Position numbers and translations under genes: made by a program
In this document: piece by piece, positions 1 to 5,325 of the stretch
How positions within the stretch are numbered: position 1 is the first letter of the stretch
How the letters are laid out: each line of letters starts with the position of its first letter
Notes under the pieces: generated by a model
What the model saw: only the letters and a program-made list of their open reading frames with translations
Databases searched by the model: none
Told to the model about the DNA's origin: nothing
DNA from: CAZIMM01 sp964540415
Lineage (GTDB): Bacteria; Bacillota; Clostridia; Oscillospirales; Acutalibacteraceae
Direction: 5' to 3'
NCBI GenBank assembly: GCA_964540415.1
Contig: CAZIMM010000122.1
Coordinates: 1-5,326 of the forward strand
Length of the DNA: 5,326 nucleotides

Positions 1-1
1 C

Positions 2-241
2 AACCATCTCCTTCAGAGCATCCTGCAGGCGATCCTTGCCATCTTTCTGCTTGACGAAATTGCCAAGAACGGCGATGATACAATAAAGCTCACTCACGAG
101 CAGATTGCGAAATATATGGGTTCGGCGCGTGAGGTTGTGTCAAGAATGCTCAAATATTTTTCGTCTGAGGGAATCGTAGAGTCCTCACGGGGCGGAGTAA
201 AGGTGCTTGACAAAAACCGGTTGCGTTTGCTTTCACTTTAA
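2..241 (+). CDS. Crp/Fnr-family transcriptional regulator, C-terminal part (5' end outside window)
   Basis: This is the last 79 codons of a gene that enters from the left edge; the cNMP-binding-like sensor domain is not in the window. The visible part is the winged helix-turn-helix of the Crp/Fnr family. A helix ending IFLLDE (residues 14-19 of the visible part) leads into LTHEQIAKYMG (30-40, first helix of the HTH), then SAREVVSRMLKYF (41-53, recognition helix), then the wing EGIVESSRGGVKVLD (56-70). The recognition helix carries R-E-x-x-S-R (R43, E44, S47, R48). By alignment with E. coli Crp (R-E-x-x-G-R) and FNR (E-x-x-S-R), this suggests binding to GTGA-type half-sites. The effector cannot be told without the N-terminus. 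The TAA stop overlaps the 3' end of the convergent thioredoxin gene by 9 bases. The neighbouring ftr-trx redox pair is a plausible target, which is inference. Confidence 0.9.
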   Translation, partial: NHLLQSILQAILAIFLLDEIAKNGDDTIKLTHEQIAKYMGSAREVVSRMLKYFSSEGIVESSRGGVKVLDKNRLRLLSL

Positions 242-538
242 CATGGCAAGGATTTGCTCCTTCGGCCGCGCACCGACTGCCTGATTGGCAACCTTTCCGC
301 TCTTCATCACAACAAGCGTGGGGATGCTGACCACACCGAACGCCTGCGCCAGCTCCGGCTCTTTGTCCACATTGACTTTGCCGACAAGCACGCCGGAGTT
401 TTCTTCTGCTATTTCGTCAACAAGCGGGGACACCATTTGGCAGGGGCCGCACCAGTCGGCATAGAAATCAAGGAGCACTGTTTTTTCGCTGACTTTGACT
501 GAGTTGAAATTTTCTTTGTTTACTTTAATAACTGACAT
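233..538 (-). CDS. trxA: thioredoxin
   Basis: A complete 101-residue thioredoxin, slightly shorter than the usual 105-110 residues. It is a small cytosolic dithiol protein that reduces disulfides in target proteins. The active site is W29-C-G-P-C33, preceded by the buried acidic residue of the fold (D24 in LLDFYA). The cis-proline loop is VSIPT with P73, and the C-terminal GxxxxxxVGARP segment is intact, so the protein should be functional. The ATG is preceded by GAGAGG with a 9-base spacer. That Shine-Dalgarno lies inside the last two sense codons of the upstream FTR-like gene, whose stop is only 6 bases before this start, so the two are cotranscribed and probably translationally coupled. 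The electron donor is likely the FTR-like partner. The 3' end overlaps the convergent Crp/Fnr-type gene by 9 bases, and I see no terminator between them. Confidence 0.97.
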   Translation of the reverse strand: MSVIKVNKENFNSVKVSEKTVLLDFYADWCGPCQMVSPLVDEIAEENSGVLVGKVNVDKEPELAQAFGVVSIPTLVVMKSGKVANQAVGARPKEQILAMLK

Positions 539-544
539 ATTTTT

Positions 545-757
545 TTACCTCTCATTCTTTTCTTTGTAATAGAGCATGCAGTGACAGTATCCCTCAAAAT
601 CGGGGTCTGCAATCTGTTCTCTGAATTCTTTACACATGCATTTATATTCTTCGGTTTTTGGGATTCGGCATGGGCAATATCCGTCCTTGGCTTTAAGTCC
701 TTCTCTGATTTTCGCAACAAGTTCCTTGTCTTCGTTCAGTTTGACCTTTGGCTTCAT
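545..757 (-). CDS. ferredoxin:thioredoxin reductase-like catalytic (beta) subunit, stand-alone
   Basis: A 70-residue protein with six cysteines in three CxC pairs: CPC (28-30), CMC (40-42) and CHC followed by ML (58-60). The CPC...CxC...CHCML set is the signature of the ferredoxin:thioredoxin reductase catalytic chain. That enzyme takes electrons one at a time from ferredoxin through a [4Fe-4S] cluster and reduces a thioredoxin disulfide. By alignment, C28, C40, C42 and C58 should hold the cluster, and C30-C60 should be the redox disulfide. The plant/cyanobacterial form is CPC-x16-CPC-x8-CHC; here it is x9 and x15 with the same first-to-last span. No variable (alpha) subunit is visible. I chose the ATG at 755-757 because GAGAGG lies 9 bases upstream, as for trx; an in-frame ATG at 761-763 is only 3 bases from it and would add two residues. 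Thioredoxin follows after 6 bases and is the probable partner. Confidence 0.85.
   Translation of the reverse strand: MKPKVKLNEDKELVAKIREGLKAKDGYCPCRIPKTEEYKCMCKEFREQIADPDFEGYCHCMLYYKEKNER
548..553 (-). promoter_or_regulatory. Shine-Dalgarno of trx, inside the end of the FTR-like gene
   Basis: GAGAGG, 9 bases before the thioredoxin ATG. It encodes the final Glu-Arg of the upstream gene directly before its TAA stop. Ribosomes finishing the upstream gene would therefore cover this site, which suggests coupled translation. Confidence 0.75.
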
Positions 758-766
758 CTTCATCTA

Positions 767-772
767 CCTCTC
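767..772 (-). promoter_or_regulatory. Shine-Dalgarno of the FTR-like gene (decides the start)
   Basis: GAGAGG, the same hexamer as for trx. It is 9 bases from the ATG at 755-757 but only 3 bases from the ATG at 761-763, so it favours the downstream start. Confidence 0.65.
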
Positions 773-786
773 TTTCGTTTGATTGG

Positions 787-815
787 ATTATATCATCCGC
801 CGAAGTATTGTTCAG
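787..815 (-). promoter_or_regulatory. extended -10 promoter of the ftr-trx operon
   Basis: On the - strand a perfect TATAAT (787-792) is preceded by TG plus one base, giving the extended -10 form TGATATAAT. The hexamer 17 bases upstream (810-815, CTGAAC) is a poor -35, matching three of six consensus positions. The predicted start site is near 780, leaving a short leader that contains the Shine-Dalgarno. The weak -35 fits a promoter that needs an activator, though an extended -10 can also work alone. Confidence 0.7.
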
Positions 816-828
816 TGACTCAATCACA
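814..828 (-). promoter_or_regulatory. possible Crp/Fnr-type operator upstream of the ftr-trx promoter
   Basis: The - strand reads TGTGATTGAGTCACT, which contains the inverted repeat GTGA-N5-TCAC. GTGA is the core half-site bound by Crp-like proteins carrying R-E-x-x-x-R in the recognition helix, as in the neighbouring regulator. The centre lies about 41 bases upstream of the predicted start, the usual class II activator position, next to the weak -35. Against it, the spacer is 5 bases where Crp and FNR sites have 6 between equivalent positions, and the arms are only four bases. Confidence 0.3.
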
Positions 829-894
829 ATGTTTTATGCAAGCATACTGAGTCTTTCCGTTTAATATTATATTATCCCCTTTTTTCATATTCAT

Positions 895-922
895 AAGAAA
901 AGGACGGCATTTTCAGCCGTCC
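895..922 (-). terminator. intrinsic terminator of the molybdenum-cofactor operon (possibly bidirectional)
   Basis: A perfect 7-bp GC-rich stem pairs GGACGGC (902-908) with GCCGTCC (916-922) around a 7-base loop. Read on the - strand, the stem is followed directly by TTTTCTT, a usable U-tract. This is about 120 bases past the stop of the MOSC gene, the last gene of the operon. On the + strand the stem is followed by GATTTTT, so it could also work in reverse, although no + strand gene approaches it in this window. Confidence 0.8.
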
Positions 923-1042
923 GATTTTTCCGCTTTAATTTTTGGTTATTTTTTCGATATGCTTTTAAAATGTTTTTAGATTTATTTTATTAGCAGAAAG
1001 CATTAGATTGTCACCAATTAACACTGTGCCGGCACTGAACAG
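923..1042. other. AT-rich intergenic 3' region, nothing recognised
   Basis: This stretch joins the terminator to the stop codon of the MOSC gene and would form the 3' untranslated part of the operon transcript. It is rich in T runs. It has no ORF with a ribosome binding site and no recognisable RNA gene. The only ordered element is the 10-base palindrome GTGCCGGCAC at 1026-1035. Confidence 0.5.
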
Positions 1043-1489
1043 TTATTTGCCCTGCTCCAAAACAATTATTTTGTCTCCCTCAAAGACTTTGCCGCCTTTG
1101 ATCACCTGCGCAAATACTCCCTCTTTAGGCATGATGCATTGGCCGACAAGCTGACGGATTGCACAGCCGTCATGGCACTCCTTGCCGATTTGCGTAATTT
1201 CAATTTCACATTCACCGACCGAAAGGTGCGTGCCGACAGGCAGTGTGTGAATTTCAATCCCCTGCGTTGTGATGTTTTCGGCAAAGACACCGTGACACAG
1301 TCCGTCTGTGCGCATGCCCTGAGCCTTTTCTATGCTTTCCTTTGCAAGCAGGCTCACCTGTCTGTGCCATTTGCCCGCGTGTGCGTCGCCCACAAAGCCG
1401 AAATCCTTTATCATTACTCCCGGATTCACCGAAGTCTTGGGAGTTCCTTTTTTTTCGCTTATGTTAATTGAAAGAACAGTGCCTTCCAT
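1043..1489 (-). CDS. MOSC-domain protein, small stand-alone form
   Basis: This 148-residue protein is a single MOSC domain, the fold also found at the C-terminus of Moco sulfurases, in mARC-type proteins and in YiiM. The motifs seen are GDAHAG (34-39), GVFAENITT (67-75), the cysteine stretch GKECHDGC (102-109, C105 and C109), C118, and MPKEGVFA (120-127). MOSC domains bind the molybdenum cofactor or carry sulfur through a conserved cysteine. Which is true here is not known, but its place as last gene of a Moco operon supports a role in cofactor maturation, storage or delivery. I chose the ATG at 1487-1489 because AGGAGG lies 6 bases upstream. The ATG at 1493-1495 touches that Shine-Dalgarno, and the longer reading to 1537 lies inside moaA with no ribosome site of its own. 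The moaA stop is 2 bases before this start. Confidence 0.9.
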   Translation of the reverse strand: MEGTVLSINISEKKGTPKTSVNPGVMIKDFGFVGDAHAGKWHRQVSLLAKESIEKAQGMRTDGLCHGVFAENITTQGIEIHTLPVGTHLSVGECEIEITQIGKECHDGCAIRQLVGQCIMPKEGVFAQVIKGGKVFEGDKIIVLEQGK

Positions 1490-1491
1490 AT

Positions 1492-2433
1492 TCATCCTCC
1501 TATTTTGTTCATTGCATGTGAATTGCCGTAGCCGCATGAAAATTTGTGTCCCTTGGGCTTTGACGAAACAATGTCTTTGATTGCCTCGGTCAGCTTTTCC
1601 TCATCGTTAATGTATTGCATCAAATCGTAGCTTGTGTCATATCCGAGGCAGGGACGGACACTTCCGTTTGACAAAAGGCGTATTCTGTTGCAGCTGTCGC
1701 AGAAGTTTTCACTGATAGGCGTTATAAAACCGATTTTTCCCAAAAAGCCGTCTGCTTCATAATATCTTGCCACGCTTTTTTCAAAATCTTTTTTTGTTTC
1801 AACCGGGTGAAGAAAATCAAACTTTTGAATCAGCTCGTCGCCTGTTACAATCAGCTTTTCGTTTTTGCCTGCACCCGAAAATGGCATTAGCTCAATAAAG
1901 CGCACATCAATTTTCCGCCGTCGTGCAAGGTTTAACAGCGCTTCCGCCTCGCTGTCGTTTTGTCCGCGCAAAAGCACCGAATTCACGCGCACCTTAAGCC
2001 CGGCCTTCTCGGCAGCTTCCATTCCCTTCATCACCTTGTCAAGGCAATCAATGCCCGTGATTTTTTTGTAATTCTCCCTGTCAAGCGAATCAAGGCTTAT
2101 GTTCACGGCGGATACGCCGGCTTCCTTTAAACGTTCGGCATTTTCCGACAGCTTAACTCCGTTGGTGGTGAGAACAATTTTTTGAATTCCCGGTATACCG
2201 CTGATTTTTGCCGCAATTTCCGCGATATCGTTTCTCATAAGCGGTTCACCGCCAGTAAGCCGTACCTTCGTGATTCCGCACCGTGCAAAGGCACTGACTA
2301 TTTTGAATATTTCGTCAGGCGTAAGCTCGTTAAGGTCGGGAGATTCAGCACCGCAGTAAACACATTTCAGGTTACAGCGCTGAGTTACCGACACACGAAG
2401 ATAATCAATTTTTCTGCCGTATCTGTCAATCAT
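1492..2433 (-). CDS. moaA: GTP 3',8-cyclase (radical SAM enzyme MoaA)
   Basis: MoaA with MoaC makes cyclic pyranopterin monophosphate from GTP, the first stage of molybdenum cofactor synthesis. The 313-residue length is normal. The N-terminal radical SAM [4Fe-4S] motif is C20-x3-C24-x2-C27, followed by the SAM-binding TGGEPLMR (60-67), TTNG (89-92) and NISLDSL (111-117). The second, GTP-binding cluster is held by C245-x2-C248-x13-C262 in FCDSCNRIRL...RPCL. The protein ends in KIGG, the conserved C-terminal Gly-Gly tail needed for activity, so the enzyme looks complete. The ATG overlaps the end of moaC by 8 bases and has only a weak GGAAAG-like site, which implies translational coupling to moaC. 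The codons for the Gly-Gly tail form the Shine-Dalgarno of the following MOSC gene. The enzyme is oxygen-sensitive, which fits an anaerobe. Confidence 0.98.
   Translation of the reverse strand: MIDRYGRKIDYLRVSVTQRCNLKCVYCGAESPDLNELTPDEIFKIVSAFARCGITKVRLTGGEPLMRNDIAEIAAKISGIPGIQKIVLTTNGVKLSENAERLKEAGVSAVNISLDSLDRENYKKITGIDCLDKVMKGMEAAEKAGLKVRVNSVLLRGQNDSEAEALLNLARRRKIDVRFIELMPFSGAGKNEKLIVTGDELIQKFDFLHPVETKKDFEKSVARYYEADGFLGKIGFITPISENFCDSCNRIRLLSNGSVRPCLGYDTSYDLMQYINDEEKLTEAIKDIVSSKPKGHKFSCGYGNSHAMNKIGG
1496..1501 (-). promoter_or_regulatory. Shine-Dalgarno of the MOSC gene, inside the moaA tail
   Basis: A perfect AGGAGG, 6 bases before the ATG at 1487-1489. It overlaps the last Ile-Gly-Gly codons of moaA. 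It places the MOSC start downstream of the moaA stop rather than at the longer in-frame ATGs. Confidence 0.8.
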
Positions 2434-2902
2434 TGTGAAAGTCGCTCTTTCCGCCTGTCTTTTGAAGCAGCTTAATTTCTTCTACGGTCATTCTCCGGTC
2501 AATCGCCTTACACATATCATAAATTGTCAGTGCCGCAATGCTGACGGCTGTCAGCGCTTCCATTTCAATTCCGGTTTTGTAGGTGCAGACTGCGTCCGAA
2601 TAAATGTAAAGCTCGTCAACTCCGTTGTTTTCAAAGCTTATGCCGATGCTTTCAATCGGAATGATATGGCACAGCGGAATGAGCTCGCTTGTTTTTTTTG
2701 CCGCCATAATTCCCGCGATTCTTGCCGCAGCAAGGCCGTCGCCCTTTCTCAGTTCAGAATTGAGCAGCTTTTGCAGCGTTTCCGGCTGCATTTTTATTTT
2801 TGCATATGCCTTCGCGGTGCGGCGCGTCATCGCCTTTTCCCCGACATCAACCATTATTGCTTCGCCGTTATTGTTCAGATGTGTAAAGTCCACTTTCATC
2901 AT
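2426..2902 (-). CDS. moaC: cyclic pyranopterin monophosphate synthase (MoaC)
   Basis: MoaC converts the MoaA product, 3',8-cyclo-7,8-dihydro-GTP, to cyclic pyranopterin monophosphate. The 158-residue length is typical. The conserved elements are MVDVGEKAMTRRTA (17-30), the KGD segment with K53, ELIPLCH (73-79) with catalytic-site H79, TGIEMEALTAVS (110-121) and YDMCKAIDR (128-136) with D129 and K132. The K53-H79 and D129-K132 spacings match those of E. coli K51/H77 and D128/K131. The C-terminus has KTGGKS in place of the common KSGGKS. The ATG forms an ATGA with the stop of the upstream MoeA-PBP gene (4-base overlap); a second ATG directly after it is an equally possible start, shorter by one residue. 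The gene overlaps moaA at its end by 8 bases. Carrying moaC and moaA as adjacent, overlapping genes supports balanced synthesis of the two enzymes. Confidence 0.98.
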   Translation of the reverse strand: MMKVDFTHLNNNGEAIMVDVGEKAMTRRTAKAYAKIKMQPETLQKLLNSELRKGDGLAAARIAGIMAAKKTSELIPLCHIIPIESIGISFENNGVDELYIYSDAVCTYKTGIEMEALTAVSIAALTIYDMCKAIDRRMTVEEIKLLQKTGGKSDFHND

Positions 2903-4776
2903 CCTTTGCTGTATCCGCCGAGCTCCTGCAGGCGGATATAGAAGTCCTCGCTGTCCAGCACCGATAAAAACGCTTGAACCTGCGGGGAGTTATAATATTC
3001 TTCATTAATCAGAAAGTCATATTCCTCGTTGCAGATAGGGATAAAATCGAGGTCATACATTTTTGCGGCGGAGTAAATTCCGAGCCCGGCATCCGCATTG
3101 CCGGCATTTATCAATGCAGCAACCGCAGTATGCGTGAATTCCTCGTTGTTATATCCTGAAATTTCGCCTGCGTCAAGATTGAACTTTTTCACAAGAAAAT
3201 CGCAGAGGATTCTTGTGCCGGAGCCGCGCTGACGGTTGACATAACGGCAGCCTGCAATATCTTTGAAGCTGCTGATATTTTTGGGATTGCCCTTTTGAAC
3301 CATCAGCCCCTGAATACGGTTTACGCCCCTCTTCAAAACAACCCCGCCGTCGGGGAAATGCTTTTTTATATAAGGAATGTTATATGTCGCGCTTTCTTCA
3401 TCAAGCAGATGGATTGCACCCATGTGAGCCTGCCCCGCCTTGATTGCCGCAATTGCGCCCATACTGCCGACGTGTGACGAAACAATGCCGACGGAGTTGT
3501 CATTTTTTCTGAGCATGTCGGCAATCTCGTCAATTATCGGGTCGTGACTGCCGGTGATAATCAGAGAATTCTCAATTTCTTTTTTTTCCTTTAACAGCCT
3601 TACGGTGACTATTTCACCCGCTTCAATGCCCTCACTGTTCTGGTCAATTTCCAGAATGCCCGACGCCTTTGTAAAGCTCGTAACAACACCCGCGCCTCTG
3701 GGCAGAGGCACAGCGGTCAGCGTTCCCCCGACATTGCCGAGCGTGACCCGCACATATTCTTTATATTTGAGTGAAGAGACAACACGCTTGCCGAGCACTG
3801 CGGTGACGGTGTTTTCCTCAGTCTGCTTTTTGCCGTAATATATATCAACAATTTTTTTGACGATTTCCTCCATAATTACGATTGCGGAAACCGGATAACC
3901 CGGAAGTCCGACAACGGGTTTGTCACCTATAATTCCGAGAATGGCGGGCTTTCCCGGCTTGACTGCGATTCCGTGAACGCAGACCTCACCCAAAGAAGAA
4001 ATTATATCATAAGTGTAGTCGTCACGCCCTGCGGAAGAACCTGCAAGAACCAGCACTGCGTCACATTCGGAAGCAGCTTTCTCAACAGCTTGTGTAAGCA
4101 GCTTTTTTTTGTCGGGAACGATGCCGTAAACAACGCTTTCGGCGTTCCACTCGCTGAGCATTGATGAAAAGATGGAAGAGTTGAATTCGATGATTTCACC
4201 CTTTTGGGGGGTTTCTTTCGGCGCAACAACCTCATCACCTGTGGGAATAATGCCGAAAACCGGTTTTTTGACAACCGTAACGCTTCCGATGCCTCCTGCA
4301 AGAAACGCGCCGCAGAGCGACGGAGTGACCTTTGTTCCCGAATAAGCAATCATATCACCCATGCATATGTCTTCACCGACCTGACGAACATTCTGCCACG
4401 GATGAACGGGAGAAATCAGCGTGACACTTCCGTCGGCGTTTTCACTGACATCTTCAACCATAACAACAGCATTCTTGCCGTCGGGAAGTGCGTCGCCCGT
4501 GTCCACCTCCACAAACTTGTCGGCTGCAAGCGTCAGCGGACTTTGCTCCGCCGCGCCGAAAGTGTCCGAGGCAAGCACGGCAATTCCGTCCATTGCGCTT
4601 GCGTTGTAATGCGGCGAACAGATTTTGGCATATACTGCCTCTGAGAGAATGCGTCCGTGTGATTTGCCGGCACGTACTTTCTCGCTCGCACTGCAAAAGC
4701 CGTGTGACCTGATAAGCGAAAAATACTTTTCCGCTGCTTCGTCAAGCGGTGTGTTGCTCAGATAATTATGCTTCAT
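2899..4776 (-). CDS. MoeA molybdopterin molybdenumtransferase fused to a C-terminal PBP-like (ModA/binding-protein-type) domain
   Basis: This 625-residue two-part protein has a MoeA unit at about 1-395, which inserts molybdate (or tungstate) into adenylylated molybdopterin. Its motifs are HYNASAMDG (56-64), DTGDALPDGKNAVVMVED (92-109), PTGDEV (178-183), GSSAGRDDYT (246-255, a variant of GGVSxGxxDY), HGIAVKPGKP (268-277) and VVGLPGYPVSA (288-298). MoeA domain IV lies at about 325-395. Residues 405-620 form a binding-protein-like domain: GSHD (409-412), HVGSMGAIAAIKAGQAHMGAIHLLD (435-459) and NRQRGSGTR (514-522). It has no signal peptide or membrane segment, so this binding domain is cytosolic. 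The fusion is a known architecture in clostridia and archaea; the ligand is unproven, with molybdate/tungstate or a pterin intermediate plausible. The start follows GAGGTG by 5 bases and lies 9 bases after the upstream moeA stop; the 3' end overlaps moaC by 4 bases. Confidence 0.95.
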   Translation of the reverse strand: MKHNYLSNTPLDEAAEKYFSLIRSHGFCSASEKVRAGKSHGRILSEAVYAKICSPHYNASAMDGIAVLASDTFGAAEQSPLTLAADKFVEVDTGDALPDGKNAVVMVEDVSENADGSVTLISPVHPWQNVRQVGEDICMGDMIAYSGTKVTPSLCGAFLAGGIGSVTVVKKPVFGIIPTGDEVVAPKETPQKGEIIEFNSSIFSSMLSEWNAESVVYGIVPDKKKLLTQAVEKAASECDAVLVLAGSSAGRDDYTYDIISSLGEVCVHGIAVKPGKPAILGIIGDKPVVGLPGYPVSAIVIMEEIVKKIVDIYYGKKQTEENTVTAVLGKRVVSSLKYKEYVRVTLGNVGGTLTAVPLPRGAGVVTSFTKASGILEIDQNSEGIEAGEIVTVRLLKEKKEIENSLIITGSHDPIIDEIADMLRKNDNSVGIVSSHVGSMGAIAAIKAGQAHMGAIHLLDEESATYNIPYIKKHFPDGGVVLKRGVNRIQGLMVQKGNPKNISSFKDIAGCRYVNRQRGSGTRILCDFLVKKFNLDAGEISGYNNEEFTHTAVAALINAGNADAGLGIYSAAKMYDLDFIPICNEEYDFLINEEYYNSPQVQAFLSVLDSEDFYIRLQELGGYSKG

Positions 4777-4781
4777 TTCAG

Positions 4782-4787
4782 CACCTC
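4782..4787 (-). promoter_or_regulatory. Shine-Dalgarno of the MoeA-PBP gene, overlapping the upstream stop
   Basis: GAGGTG, 5 bases before the ATG at 4774-4776. Its first two bases are the last two of the TGA stop of the preceding moeA paralogue, so this junction also looks translationally coupled. Confidence 0.65.
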
Positions 4788-5325
4788 AAAACAAATGAAC
4801 CTCCACGGTGTCGCCCGCCTTCAGCCCTTCAAGATTTCTGTCAATTCTGATATAGCCGTCAGATTTTGCAAGCATTGAAACAATGCCGGATTTGCTGTAA
4901 ACCGGCACGGCAAAGCCGTTTTCTATTTTCACACACAGAAATTCCTCTCTGCCGTGGTTGGATGAAACATTGGATTTAAGCCTGCATTCCCTGATTGTTT
5001 CAGTATAATTATTCAGGCTCAGAGCGTTGAGCAGAGGCCTTACCAGTTCCAGAGTGACAAAGAATGCGGCCGCGGGATGTCCGGGAAGACCGAATACGGC
5101 GGCTTTGCCGATTTTTCCGATAATTGTCGGCTTGCCCGGCTTCATGGCGATTCCGTGAGCAAAGACCTCGCCTGAGCGGGAAATAACATCAACGGTCATA
5201 TCCCTTGCGCCGGCGGAGGAGCCGCCCGAAACAAGAACAACATCAAACTCGCCTGCCGCTTTCAGAACAGCGGAATGAAGCTCCTCGAATCTGTCTTTGA
5301 CAATTCCGAGGCACTCCGCTTCACA
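4786..5325 (-). CDS. moeA: MoeA paralogue, C-terminal part (5' end outside window)
   Basis: An open frame runs from the stop at 4786-4788 to the right edge, giving 179 visible residues of a second MoeA (molybdopterin molybdenumtransferase). The visible motifs are VVLVSGGSSAGARDMT (residues 34-49 of the visible part), HGIAMKPGKP (62-71) and VFGLPGHPAAA (80-90). A complete MoeA domain IV follows and ends EAG-like as LKAGDTVEVHLF. Unlike the next gene it stops after domain IV and has no binding-protein domain. The only ATG codons in the visible part are internal to the conserved core, for example the Met at 5197-5199, so the real start lies beyond position 5326. It differs clearly from the downstream MoeA unit (SGGSSAG against LAGSSAG; GLPGHP against GLPGYP), so this is an old duplication or a recruited pair rather than a recent copy. 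It is the first visible gene of the operon, whose promoter lies outside. Confidence 0.93.
   Translation of the reverse strand, partial: CEAECLGIVKDRFEELHSAVLKAAGEFDVVLVSGGSSAGARDMTVDVISRSGEVFAHGIAMKPGKPTIIGKIGKAAVFGLPGHPAAAFFVTLELVRPLLNALSLNNYTETIRECRLKSNVSSNHGREEFLCVKIENGFAVPVYSKSGIVSMLAKSDGYIRIDRNLEGLKAGDTVEVHLF

Noticed and set aside
248..262. A small hairpin AAGGA-N5-TCCTT just past the Crp/Fnr-type stop as a terminator.
   Set aside because: The stem is only 5 bp, lies inside the thioredoxin coding sequence and has no T-run after it.
581..850. A + strand ORF across the FTR-like gene and its promoter.
   Set aside because: It is antisense to the FTR-like gene, has a composition without family features, and runs through the promoter of that gene. 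It is a shadow frame.
1026..1035. The perfect palindrome GTGCCGGCAC just after the MOSC stop.
   Set aside because: It leaves no loop for a hairpin and is not followed by a U-tract, so it is not a convincing terminator. A 10-base palindrome can arise by chance.
1490..1537. A longer MOSC protein starting at 1537.
   Set aside because: The extra 16 residues lie inside moaA in another frame, do not look like MOSC sequence and have no ribosome site. AGGAGG points to the ATG at 1487-1489.
2435..2941. A + strand ORF of 168 codons opposite moaC.
   Set aside because: moaC is certain from its conserved motifs, and the antisense translation is Cys/Arg/Phe-rich with no recognisable domain or ribosome site.
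4786..5199. Reading the right-hand gene as a complete 137-residue protein starting at the ATG at 5197-5199.
   Set aside because: The frame stays open to the right edge, and the added residues match the MoeA core (VVLVSGGSSAG) ahead of that Met. The ATG is internal and the gene is only cut by the window.
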